Shown here piece by piece: positions 16,488-23,799 of a DNA stretch of 64,000 nt. The stretch comes from Rhizobium sp. BK251 (GTDB lineage Bacteria > Pseudomonadota > Alphaproteobacteria > Rhizobiales > Rhizobiaceae): the NCBI RefSeq assembly GCF_004345245.1, contig NZ_SLUQ01000001.1, positions 1 to 64,000 of the forward strand, read 5' to 3'. How positions within the stretch are numbered: position 1 is the stretch's first letter; each line of letters begins with the position of its first letter. Under the pieces are notes generated by a model that was not told where the DNA came from, searched no databases, and was given only the letters and a program-made list of their open reading frames with translations. Both the position numbers and the translations under genes were made by a program.

Positions 16488-17396
16488 ATGGCTAGGCAGA
16501 ACACGGTCTTCAAGGAGGCGTTCAACCGCTACGCCGCCGTGTTGAAGACGGATGCCGCTCTTCCCTCCGAGCCCGAGATCGCGGCGCAGCTCGGTGTCAG
16601 CCGGAGCACGGCGCGCGCGATTCTGACCCGCCTCAGCGACGTCGGCATCATCCGCTGGAACAAGCGGCAGAAGATCGTCCTGCGTGAGCCGCGCAGCGAA
16701 GAACTCTTTCCCGCAGAAGAGACCGATTCGCTCCACGACATCATCGAGCGCGCTTTCATGCTGCGCATTCTCTCCGACGATGCGGAACCCGGCATGCAGA
16801 TCAATGAGCTGGAACTGGCCCGCGAGATCGGCATCGGCACCACCAGCGTGCGCGAATTCCTCATCCGCTTCAGCCGGTTCGGGCTCATCGAAAAGCGACC
16901 GAACAGTCACTGGACACTCAAGGGCTTTACCCGTGAATTCGCCCTCGAACTCGCCGATGTCCGCGAGATGTTCGAGCTCCATTCCGCGGCCGAATTCGGC
17001 AGGCTGCCTCCGGACCATCCGGCCTGGGCGAGCCTTGCGGAAATCAAGCATGAGCACCGCGAGCTTCTTGCCGATCTCGACGCGCGCTACCGGGATTTTT
17101 CCACGCTCGACGAACGCCTGCATCTCCTGATCCACCGGGCGTCGAGGAACCGGTTCATCGCGGACTTCTATGACGCCATCGCCGTCGTCTTCCACTATCA
17201 CTACCAGTGGAACAAGGCCTTTGCGCGCCAGCGCAACGAGCGCGCACTGCATGAGCATCTCGACTATATCGAGGCGTTGGAATCACGTGATACGGCAAGG
17301 ATCGACAGAACCTGCCGCACGCACCTTACTTCGGCGCGACAGACGTTGCTGCAGTCGATTCCCGCAAGCGCCGCCGAAGAGCGCCAGGAAGGCTGA
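16488..17396 (+). CDS. GntR family regulator with two helix-turn-helix domains and FCD domain
   Basis: A 302-residue regulator. Residues about 10-65 form a GntR winged helix (LPSEPEIAAQLGVSRSTARA), and residues about 88-145 form a second one (ELELAREIGIGTTSVREFLI followed by a wing). An FCD-type ligand domain follows (about 145-285), with candidate metal-binding His residues in RLHLLIHRASRNRF and HEHLDYIEA. ATG at 16488 is preferred (AGGCGAGG upstream); longer in-frame starts exist. It is divergent from the dehydratase gene and probably represses both minus-strand units through the 23-bp elements until an aldonate or keto-acid ligand binds. The doubled DNA-binding domain is unusual for GntR/FadR proteins. 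Confidence 0.85.
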   Translation: MARQNTVFKEAFNRYAAVLKTDAALPSEPEIAAQLGVSRSTARAILTRLSDVGIIRWNKRQKIVLREPRSEELFPAEETDSLHDIIERAFMLRILSDDAEPGMQINELELAREIGIGTTSVREFLIRFSRFGLIEKRPNSHWTLKGFTREFALELADVREMFELHSAAEFGRLPPDHPAWASLAEIKHEHRELLADLDARYRDFSTLDERLHLLIHRASRNRFIADFYDAIAVVFHYHYQWNKAFARQRNERALHEHLDYIEALESRDTARIDRTCRTHLTSARQTLLQSIPASAAEERQEG

Positions 17397-17433
17397 CCGC
17401 GGCGAAGCGCTTTCGCGTTTCGCTATCCCGAGG

Positions 17434-17592
17434 CTAAGCTTCCGTGGAGGAGGTCGTGTCGGGCGAGGGGGATTCTGAGTCGACGTTTTCGCAGAGAATA
17501 TCGAGTGGCGTCTCGTTGATACGGGCAATCTGCTCCGTCAGCTTCAGAAGCTCGGCCTGGATTTTAGCCATGTCATTTCCAGCGTCTTCCAT
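17434..17592 (-). CDS. Small hypothetical protein
   Basis: A possible 52-residue protein starting MEDAGNDMAKIQ, with a short amphipathic helix (IQAELLKLTEQIARIN) and an acidic Ser/Thr-rich tail. The frame is open up to 17721 but the upstream part looks non-coding. A GGGGGG run lies just upstream of the chosen ATG. I do not recognise it. Confidence 0.4.
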   Translation of the reverse strand: MEDAGNDMAKIQAELLKLTEQIARINETPLDILCENVDSESPSPDTTSSTEA

Positions 17593-17672
17593 GGGCACCC
17601 CCCCTTGTGCCCAGCCCCGCGAAAAAAATAGCGGTAACCCAAGTTCCGTCAAGTCCATGACGGCGATTGCGC

Positions 17673-17909
17673 TCAATTCTGCGCCTCGCTCCTCGAGCGG
17701 AACGGAAACTTGCGCCCGCATTCGCAGCGGATGATGTAGGTTTCCTGAAAGTTCGAAGCGCGCTGCGGAAAAAAGCCCCTTGGCATCCGGTCGACGGCAA
17801 AGGCCGGATGAGGGCGTGACGAATGGTCATCCTCCGAGGCTTCTGCGAAGCCCATGTTTCCGCATTGTGGGCAGGTAAGCTTCTTCGAAAAACGGTCGCG
17901 TGCCGCCAT
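17673..17909 (-). CDS. Small zinc-ribbon-like protein
   Basis: A 78-residue protein starting MAARDRFSKK. It has two cysteine pairs: CPQCG near residue 12 and CECG near residue 65, separated by a Pro/Arg-rich linker and a YIIRCECGRKF strand. This pattern fits a zinc ribbon. AGGAGAA lies 5 bases before the ATG, so translation is well supported. No function can be assigned; a nucleic-acid or protein-binding role is only a guess. Confidence 0.65.
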   Translation of the reverse strand: MAARDRFSKKLTCPQCGNMGFAEASEDDHSSRPHPAFAVDRMPRGFFPQRASNFQETYIIRCECGRKFPFRSRSEAQN

Positions 17910-18014
17910 GGCATTCTCCTTTACGCGGGCGAATGCTTTACAAGGCAATTACGCGCGCGGAAAGGCATTTGCGCATCCTCGCTGAGAAAGCGCATCGACT
18001 ATAGTGTTGCTGGG

Positions 18015-18170
18015 TCACTCGCCGAAGCGTGCCATCTCGAAGCTGTTCGCAGGCAGCGGCAGACGCGATGTCTTCTCCGATCTGTCCCAAATATGAAGGT
18101 TCAGGATGATCGCGATCATCGCAGTCGCAGCGACTGCATAGCCGACGGCATATATCGTTCTATTTCGCAT
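18015..18170 (-). CDS. Small single-pass membrane protein
   Basis: A 51-residue protein, MRNRTIYAVG at the N-terminus. Residues 6-25 form a membrane helix of Ala, Val and Ile (VGYAVAATAMIAIIL), followed by a hydrophilic tail with HIWDRSEK. AGGAG lies 8 bases before the ATG. Basic residues before the helix predict the C-terminus in the periplasm. Not recognised; a strong ribosome site and the clean topology support it as a real gene. Confidence 0.55.
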   Translation of the reverse strand: MRNRTIYAVGYAVAATAMIAIILNLHIWDRSEKTSRLPLPANSFEMARFGE

Positions 18171-18271
18171 GCCGGTCACTCCTGTCGCCTCTCAAACGTT
18201 CGAGCGCAGCGAAAAGTTCCGCCACGAAGCGATTCTGTGCCGTACTGGGTCCTGTCCTGGCCGATACCTGA

Positions 18272-18303
18272 TAGAAAACGCCCCGCTCTGGGGAAGCGGG
18301 GCG
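18272..18303 (-). terminator. Rho-independent terminator of candidate sRNA
   Basis: Perfect 9-bp stem CGCCCCGCT / AGCGGGGCG with a 7-base loop, followed on the minus strand by TTTTCTAT. It has no protein-coding gene directly upstream on that strand, which is why a non-coding transcript is proposed. Confidence 0.75.
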
Positions 18304-18401
18304 ACCGGGAGGAGTGCTGATCAGGGGAGCCAGGACGGCGACCCGGCAAGGCGCCGTACATGACAATTGCAGGATAGGGCGGAATACAACTTGGCGAAAT
18401 C
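18272..18401 (-). ncRNA. Candidate trans-acting small RNA with CUCCUCCC motif
   Basis: No protein gene is convincing here, yet the minus strand has a promoter-like pair (TTGGTT, plus-strand 18431-18436; CTAAAT, 18408-18413; 17-base spacing) and about 100 bases on a strong Rho-independent terminator (18272-18303). The unit CUCCUCCC (complement of 18307-18314), just before the terminator stem, could pair with ribosome-binding sites. Trans-encoded sRNAs of rhizobia often carry such anti-Shine-Dalgarno motifs. Ends are estimated; family membership is not proven. Confidence 0.5.
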
Positions 18402-18607
18402 GTAGATATTTAGGGTTTTCCTTGCGATGGAACCAATATGTGACAATCGATCTAATTATTTCGGGTGACGCTTCGTCTGCGGGCGCTGATTCCGCGGACA
18501 AATCGCCGTTCGATGTACGCTGGCGTGCAATTTCGGGAAGGCTTAGGCTATGGGAAAGCGCCAAAAAGAATGGGTGCGCTTTCGAGCAGGGCCAGAGGAG
18601 ATGCCGG

Positions 18608-19015
18608 ATGCATTCAAGGACAGCCTCTTGTTCCTGCGGTCAATTGACGATCGAAGTCCACGGAGAGCCGCGTGGTGTCGGTGTCTGCCATTGCCTCGCC
18701 TGCCAGCGTCGCACCGGGAGCGTCTTTGCCGCTCTTGCCGGCTTCGCGCCACCCTACAAGGTCTCGGGCGCCGCAACCGAATATGTTCGCGTCGGCGACC
18801 GGGGCGCCAAGTTCACCTTTCGCTTCTGCCCCGTCTGCGGCACCAGCGTCTTCCACACCGAAGAAGGCTACGAGGATAGATATGTAAGCGTTGCAGTGGG
18901 CGCTTTTGCAGACCCGACGTTCCCGCCGCCGGAGGACTCGGTCTATGACTCGCGCCGGCACCCCTGGGTGCAACTGCCGCCGGGCATAACGCGCTACGAG
19001 ACAGATCCCGACTGA
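18608..19015 (+). CDS. GFA family protein (glutathione-dependent formaldehyde-activating-like)
   Basis: A 135-residue protein of the GFA family. The zinc ligands are visible: CSCGQL near residue 8, CHCLACQRRTGS around residues 27-38, and CPVCGTSVF near residue 75. GFA proteins bind glutathione or act as carbon-sulfur lyases in some members; most paralogues have no proven reaction. ATG at 18608 is chosen because AGAGGAG lies 7 bases upstream and the family domain begins right after it; the frame is open 290 bases further but without family similarity. It is a single gene, with no obvious partners. Confidence 0.85.
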   Translation: MHSRTASCSCGQLTIEVHGEPRGVGVCHCLACQRRTGSVFAALAGFAPPYKVSGAATEYVRVGDRGAKFTFRFCPVCGTSVFHTEEGYEDRYVSVAVGAFADPTFPPPEDSVYDSRRHPWVQLPPGITRYETDPD

Positions 19016-19075
19016 CTGGCACTTTTGAGTTTGCGTACAGCCCCGTTTCCGGCGGCAAGGAGCAGATTGTCTGGT

Positions 19076-19291
19076 CTATACGCCAAGCATCGCGTCGATT
19101 TGCGCAATGAGCGCCGCATAGGTTTCGATGTGGCGGCGATACTCGGCGACAATGTGCTCGGTGATGTTCGCAAGGGGACCGTCGCCCTCCTGCCGGAAAT
19201 GCTGAACGCCGTTCTCCTCCATTGTCCTTAGTTGGTCCTCATATTCCATGATCTTCAGCTGGTAATCAGAGCGCAGGTCTTGCAGATCCAT
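19076..19291 (-). CDS. Small coiled-coil hypothetical protein
   Basis: A 71-residue mostly helical, charged protein (MDLQDLRSDYQLKIMEYEDQ at the start). Heptad-like spacing of Leu/Ile suggests a helical hairpin or coiled coil. GGAGGG lies 6 bases upstream of ATG 19291, overlapping the stop of the frame before it. Not recognised. It resembles its neighbour at 19585-19782 in size and style. Confidence 0.55.
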   Translation of the reverse strand: MDLQDLRSDYQLKIMEYEDQLRTMEENGVQHFRQEGDGPLANITEHIVAEYRRHIETYAALIAQIDAMLGV

Positions 19292-19292
19292 T

Positions 19293-19535
19293 TCACCCTC
19301 CGACGGGCAATGAGATGATAATGTTGGAAGGCATTGGCGCTGCCCGCCGACGCCTCCGATAAGTCCAATCTATCACGTCCGCCGCACCGGAGCTTGGAAA
19401 GTTGGAGCACGGCGAGCGATGGCGCCCCGCCAGCACACAGAACAACGTGTCATCAGGGTGACGGGTCGAGAAAGCGGCAGACGATGCCGCCTGCTGGTCG
19501 ATCGCGTCGACGATGCGGTCGGATAACAAGGCCAT
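19293..19535 (-). CDS. Small hypothetical protein (doubtful)
   Basis: An 80-codon frame whose first half (MALLSDRIVDAIDQQAASSA) reads like protein, while the second half is Arg/Pro-rich and less convincing. Its TGA overlaps the ribosome site of the next gene, which would fit coupled translation. No family recognised. Confidence 0.3.
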   Translation of the reverse strand: MALLSDRIVDAIDQQAASSAAFSTRHPDDTLFCVLAGRHRSPCSNFPSSGAADVIDWTYRRRRRAAPMPSNIIISLPVGG

Positions 19536-19584
19536 TTCCGCGTCCGGGATGCTCCTGGGATGAGTGCGGCAATTCTCGACAGCG

Positions 19585-19782
19585 TTATCCGAGCAACTTC
19601 AAGCGATCTGCATGCAACGCGCCCTGTCTTTCGGTCAAGGCACGGAGCGACGCCAACTGCTCGTCGGTCAGATGCTCCTTCTTGGCGATGATTGCTTTGA
19701 TCTCGGTCTCGATCGCGTCGTATTCTCTGCCAATGCTCTCGAATTCGACAGCGTCCTGTTCTGAGAGTCTGCGAGCAGTCAT
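19585..19782 (-). CDS. Small charged helical hypothetical protein
   Basis: A 65-residue protein, MTARRLSEQDAVEFESIG at its start, then helical charged residues (IETEIKAIIAKKEHLTDEQ). No clear ribosome site is seen before ATG 19782; the stop of a short upstream frame lies one base before it (TGATATG), so it may be translated by coupling. An ATG at 19809 gives 9 more residues. Not recognised. Confidence 0.5.
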   Translation of the reverse strand: MTARRLSEQDAVEFESIGREYDAIETEIKAIIAKKEHLTDEQLASLRALTERQGALHADRLKLLG

Positions 19783-19783
19783 A

Positions 19784-19864
19784 TCAATACCCGAGCTTGT
19801 GGTTTGCAATCATGGCGACGATGGGGAAAGTAGTCTCAAGCGCGGAATGAGCAAGGCCGGTCAT
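19784..19864 (-). CDS. Short upstream frame, possibly remnant of a larger gene
   Basis: A 26-codon frame (starts MTGLAHSALETTFPIVAM, ends HKLGY) directly before the 65-residue gene. The same frame stays open for 26 more codons upstream (to about 19942) with protein-like composition (IDYAIVAANQRHSTRFAIAAEV) but has no usual start codon, and a stop just before. It is either a coupled leader or the 3' remnant of a gene that lost its start. Confidence 0.3.
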   Translation of the reverse strand: MTGLAHSALETTFPIVAMIANHKLGY

Positions 19865-20003
19865 GACCTCGGCGGCGATCGCAAACCTGGTCGAATGCCG
19901 TTGGTTTGCGGCTACGATTGCGTAATCAATTTCCGGTAGTGTTCAGGCCCGCGGGCACGCGTCCCAATTTGCCGCCCGATGCGATTGTCGGTGCGAAAGC
20001 CAG

Positions 20004-21011
20004 ATGCGATATAATTCAGCTCTTGATGGCGTCCGGGCGATAGCCGCTTTTTCGGTTGTCGCGGTTCATTGCGACATTCCATTTGCTCATGGAGGGATGA
20101 TCGGCGTCGATCTGTTTTTCGTACTGAGCGGCCTTCTCATCACTACCATTCTCCGTAGCGAATTCCACCAGTCCGGGACAATTTCACTTACGTCATTCTA
20201 TTGGCGCCGCATGCTACGGCTCTGCCCCGCGTTAATAGTGATGCTGACCGCGTACGCAGCGGTTGGCTCCTTGATGTTCAGCGGCGCCGACGTGGTTTCC
20301 GATGTTGTGGCCGCTGGTTTGTACCTTTCAGACTATACGATGGCGATATGGGGCAGCCCTCTCAACATCAATCACACCTGGTCGCTCGCCGTCGAGCAGC
20401 ACTTCTATCTAGTCTGGCCCTTGCTCCTGCTTGCCACCAGAAGACTTGCCGATGAGAAGCTTGCGATCATCCTGATGACATTGTTCGTCGCGGCGACCAC
20501 TTGGCGGATGATCGACGTATATCTCTGGCAGGACTGGTACTGGAGCTACTATCGCTTTGACACGCGGCTGAGTGGACTTGTGCTCGGTGGGTTGATCGCT
20601 GTGCTGCCGTGGCGCCCTGAAGCTAAGACAGCAGAGTTTATGGGCAAGGCTGCCCTCTACATCCTGGCTCTCGCCGTCGTTTTGCTGCGCATCAAAACGA
20701 CATCGTCCCTCGATTGGGGAGTCCTAGTCGCCGATCTTGCATCGGCGTGCCTGTTGCTGAGCCTCGCGAGCGGACATGAGACTTCGACATCCCGCGTGCT
20801 GTCGAAACCAGTCTTGGTCTATCTGGGATCGATTTCGTATTCGATTTACCTCTGGCACTATCCGATTGCGCGGTGGCTGAGGGACGACATGAACCCGTTC
20901 GTGACCTTGATGATCGTCGCGTCGATCTCGATCGCCCTTGCGGCCTTGTCCTACGAATTCATCGAGAAGCCGCTGTCGACGCTTAAGCGGAGGAAAGTCG
21001 CTGTCGCGTAG
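20004..21011 (+). CDS. Acyltransferase 3 family membrane protein (OafA-like)
   Basis: A 335-residue integral membrane acyltransferase of family 3. Near the N-terminus are LDGVRAIAAFSVVAVH (with the conserved catalytic-type His) and GVDLFFVLSGLLIT, and later FYWRRMLRLCPAL and HTWSLAVEQHFYLVWP, all typical. About ten membrane segments end with SYSIYLWHYPIARWL and FIEKPLS. Such proteins O-acylate surface polysaccharides, lipids or secreted sugars. No polysaccharide genes flank it. It lies next to tRNA-Thr and upstream DNA is poor in genes, so it may be a strain-variable insertion. Confidence 0.9.
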   Translation: MRYNSALDGVRAIAAFSVVAVHCDIPFAHGGMIGVDLFFVLSGLLITTILRSEFHQSGTISLTSFYWRRMLRLCPALIVMLTAYAAVGSLMFSGADVVSDVVAAGLYLSDYTMAIWGSPLNINHTWSLAVEQHFYLVWPLLLLATRRLADEKLAIILMTLFVAATTWRMIDVYLWQDWYWSYYRFDTRLSGLVLGGLIAVLPWRPEAKTAEFMGKAALYILALAVVLLRIKTTSSLDWGVLVADLASACLLLSLASGHETSTSRVLSKPVLVYLGSISYSIYLWHYPIARWLRDDMNPFVTLMIVASISIALAALSYEFIEKPLSTLKRRKVAVA

Positions 21012-21071
21012 GAACCGGGCGACCCGCATGCATCTTCGGGCCCTAAGTTCCTGACTATGGATTTTGAGGAA

Positions 21072-21147
21072 TGGTGCCGCTTACGTGACTCGAACACGTG
21101 ACCCCATCATTACGAATGATGTGCTCTACCGACTGAGCTAAAGCGGC
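21072..21147 (-). tRNA. tRNA-Thr (anticodon CGT)
   Basis: On the minus strand the acceptor stem GCCGCTT pairs with AAGCGGC, followed by discriminator A and encoded CCA (21072-21074). The D-arm contains TAGCTCAGTCGGTAGAGC, the anticodon stem CATCA/TGATG encloses loop TTCGTAA with anticodon CGT, and the T-arm has GTTCGAGTC. It is 76 bases long including CCA. Confidence 0.97.
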
Positions 21148-21291
21148 AATTTGGGCGGCGCGAATTCGTGCCAGCCGATTTGCATGGCGCTGATACAGGC
21201 AATGGCGGCGGATTTCAAGCGCTCTGTTTGCCCTTCGGGAAAAAAGCCGAGCTGGCAGGAATTTTCTTCGGACCCCGGGGCGATGCCGGTC

Positions 21292-22251
21292 CTAGAGCGC
21301 AAGCCGCGCACGCGCCTTCAGGTATTCGCTTTCCAGTCTGTCGACGAGTTTCGAAACCGGCTCGATGGCCTTCACCGCGGAGATTCCCTGGCCTGATCCC
21401 CAGATATCCCTCCACGCCTTTGCCCCTGTCTCCGCCTTTTCGAAATCCATCTTGGAGGGATCGGCATGTGGCAGCCGGTCGGGATCCATGCCGGCGGCAC
21501 GGATGGAGGATTTGAGATAGTTGCCATGGATGCCGGTGAAATAGTTCGAATAGACGATGTCGTCGGACCGGCTCTCGACGATCGCCTGCTTGTAGGCGTC
21601 CGCGGCGCGTGCCTCCTCGGTTGCGATGAAGGGCGAGCCGACATAGGCCATGTCCGCGCCCATCGCCTGTGCCGCGAGGATCGCTCCTCCGGTCGCAATC
21701 GCCCCGGCAAGCAGCAGCGGTCCGTCGAACCATTCGCGGATTTCCTGGACGAGGGCAAAGGGCGAGAGCGTTCCCGCATGCCCGCCGGCACCGGCTGCGA
21801 CCGCGATCAGGCCGTCGGCGCCCTTGCGGATGGCGGAATTGGCGTGACGGTTGTTGATCACGTCGTGCAGTACGATACCGCCATAGGAGTGCACGGCGTC
21901 GTTGACTTCAGGAACGGCACCAAGCGAGGAAATGACGATCGGAACCCTGTATTTGACGCAGAGGGAAAGATCGTGCTCGAGGCGCTTGTTGGAGGTGTGG
22001 ACGATCTGGTTCACCGCAAAGGGCGCCGCCTTCCGCTCTGGATTGCCTGCATCGTGGGCGGCCAGGTCCTCGGTGATCATCGCCAGCCACTCGTCCAGCT
22101 GGCTTGCCGGCCGCGCGTTCACCGCGGGGAAGGCACCAATTACACCGGCCTTGCATTGCGCAAGTGTAAGCGCCGGATGCGACACGATGAAGAGCGGCGA
22201 GGCGACGACCGGAAGCCTCAGCCTTTCGGTCAGTATCGAGGGAAGCGCCAT
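21292..22251 (-). CDS. Nitronate monooxygenase-like flavin oxidoreductase
   Basis: A 319-residue protein of the NPD/nitronate monooxygenase family (FMN-binding TIM barrel). It shows VVASPLFIVSHPAL at the start, VISSLGAVPEV in the middle, the phosphate-binding region GADGLIAVAAGAGGHAG, and LLLAGAIATGGAILAAQAMGADMAYVGSPF, all typical. The His in GGHAG matches the catalytic-type His of the family. Members oxidise alkyl nitronates or act as enoyl-reductase-like enzymes. It is a single gene next to tRNA-Thr on the same strand. The ribosome site before ATG 22251 is weak. Confidence 0.87.
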   Translation of the reverse strand: MALPSILTERLRLPVVASPLFIVSHPALTLAQCKAGVIGAFPAVNARPASQLDEWLAMITEDLAAHDAGNPERKAAPFAVNQIVHTSNKRLEHDLSLCVKYRVPIVISSLGAVPEVNDAVHSYGGIVLHDVINNRHANSAIRKGADGLIAVAAGAGGHAGTLSPFALVQEIREWFDGPLLLAGAIATGGAILAAQAMGADMAYVGSPFIATEEARAADAYKQAIVESRSDDIVYSNYFTGIHGNYLKSSIRAAGMDPDRLPHADPSKMDFEKAETGAKAWRDIWGSGQGISAVKAIEPVSKLVDRLESEYLKARARLAL

Positions 22252-22550
22252 AAGGATACCAATCAGATCTAACGTTTACGAAAACGTCAAAGCGATAGCA
22301 GAAGGCGCCTCTGTGCGGAAGATGCCGCCTGCCTTTTGCCTATCTGGACGGGGTGACTTGACGCCGCGACGATGGAAGTACCGCGTGGCCTATTGCAACT
22401 CCTTGGCGCGGCATTAGAATTTATCCCCGGCCCATTGGCCGCCAGAACAAGGCCAAGCTTGCGGATTTGGGGGCTTGGCGCTACCGAACTTGAACAAGCT
22501 TCCGTATAGATTGAAGCTGAGTGATACCACGCAATGAGCAAGGACCGGAT
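22252..22550. other. Intergenic region
   Basis: About 300 bases between two divergent genes. It must hold both promoters. No convincing gene, repeat or terminator seen. Confidence 0.5.
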
Positions 22551-23771
22551 GTGAGCGGACTAGAAACGGCCATCAGAAACGCTCTGGAGCGATCAGATCG
22601 CGCCAATCCGGAGGTGCGCGCCCGCATCTATCAATCGGCACGTCAGGCGCTGGAAGCTGGTTTGCGCAAGCAGGACATAACAGACGCAGCGACCGTATCC
22701 GCGCAGCGCCAGAGGCTTGAGTCGACGATACGCATGATCGAAGGGGAGGAGCGCGGCCATGTCCATGCCAACCCCCATGTCAATCCCAATCCTCAGGTTC
22801 AGTCTCAGGCTCATTCCCAGGCGCGGGCCGGCATGGTGCCGCCCGTTGTCGAAATGCCGACCCCTTCGGCACGATCGGAGGCGGGTGCGAATGGCGCGAC
22901 GATGGACGTGCGCGGCGAAACGCGAGATCGACCCGGGCGCACGGCGCCCGAGCGGGATGTGGCCTTCGATGGCATGAGCGCCGGTCCGGCAGATCATCTC
23001 GGAGCGCCGGTCGCCGACGAGCCGAAAATGGCAACGCCGAGGGGGGCGATGGATTTCAAGCCGGAACGGGCGGTCGTCCGCCGTCGTCCGCGGAAGTTCT
23101 TCTCGCGCCTGCTGGTCTATTGCGTTCTTCTCGCCTTCCTCGGCATGGGAGGTTGGTGGGTCTATTCCTCGGGCTTGCTCCTCAGTCCGGCCGAACGCGA
23201 CACCAGCGTCGCCAATCCGCCCGCCCGCACGGAGTCGGAGGATTTCACCGGCACCGATGACCAGGAGAGCGAAAGCACGAGCGCGGGCGCAGGGGCGGTC
23301 ATCGACCCGCAGAATGGCTTCTCCGAGGAGTGGATCGAGGTCTTCACTCCGTCGGACACATCGAAAATTCAGGCCGGTACCCAGACGAGCGTGGAGAGCG
23401 CGGCCGGAAATGACGGCCCGAGCGTCCGGCTGATCTCCACGAGCAACGACGAGGACGGCAACATCGCGATCGAGGTCCCCGCCGAGGTCCTGCAGCAGCT
23501 TGGCGGCAAGTCGTCCACCATCGCGCTTACGCTACAGTCGACGACGGACGAGCCGACGCAGATCACCGTCCAGTGCGATTTCCAGACGCTCGGCAACTGC
23601 GCCCGCCATCGTTTCAACGTCACGCGCGAGAAGACCGACGCCCTGTTCCAGGTGAGCTTCGATCGGTCAACGACGCCCAATGCCCCGGGGCGATTGATCC
23701 TCAACAGTGATGTCGATGGAAAGGCTCGCGGTATCAATCTTTACGCGATCCGTATCCTGCCGGGTCAATGA
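22551..23771 (+). CDS. Hypothetical single-pass membrane protein
   Basis: A 406-residue protein. The N-terminal part (about residues 1-70) is helical and charged. A long low-complexity Ala/Pro/Gly/Glu linker with a HVHANPHVNPNP-like stretch follows, then one membrane helix near residues 185-205 (LLVYCVLLAFLGMGGWWVY), then a C-terminal periplasmic domain of about 180 residues with a beta-rich look. GTG at 22551 is preferred (AAGGA 7 bases upstream); an in-frame GTG at 22521 is possible. Homologues are common in rhizobia as far as I recall, without known function. Confidence 0.75.
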   Translation: MSGLETAIRNALERSDRANPEVRARIYQSARQALEAGLRKQDITDAATVSAQRQRLESTIRMIEGEERGHVHANPHVNPNPQVQSQAHSQARAGMVPPVVEMPTPSARSEAGANGATMDVRGETRDRPGRTAPERDVAFDGMSAGPADHLGAPVADEPKMATPRGAMDFKPERAVVRRRPRKFFSRLLVYCVLLAFLGMGGWWVYSSGLLLSPAERDTSVANPPARTESEDFTGTDDQESESTSAGAGAVIDPQNGFSEEWIEVFTPSDTSKIQAGTQTSVESAAGNDGPSVRLISTSNDEDGNIAIEVPAEVLQQLGGKSSTIALTLQSTTDEPTQITVQCDFQTLGNCARHRFNVTREKTDALFQVSFDRSTTPNAPGRLILNSDVDGKARGINLYAIRILPGQ

Positions 23772-23799
23772 GGAATGGCGAAGGCCACTCCTCCCGGCG

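Noticed and set aside
21072..21147. tRNA-Thr as an integration site of a mobile element
   Set aside because: No integrase and no repeated tRNA end found on either side within the window.
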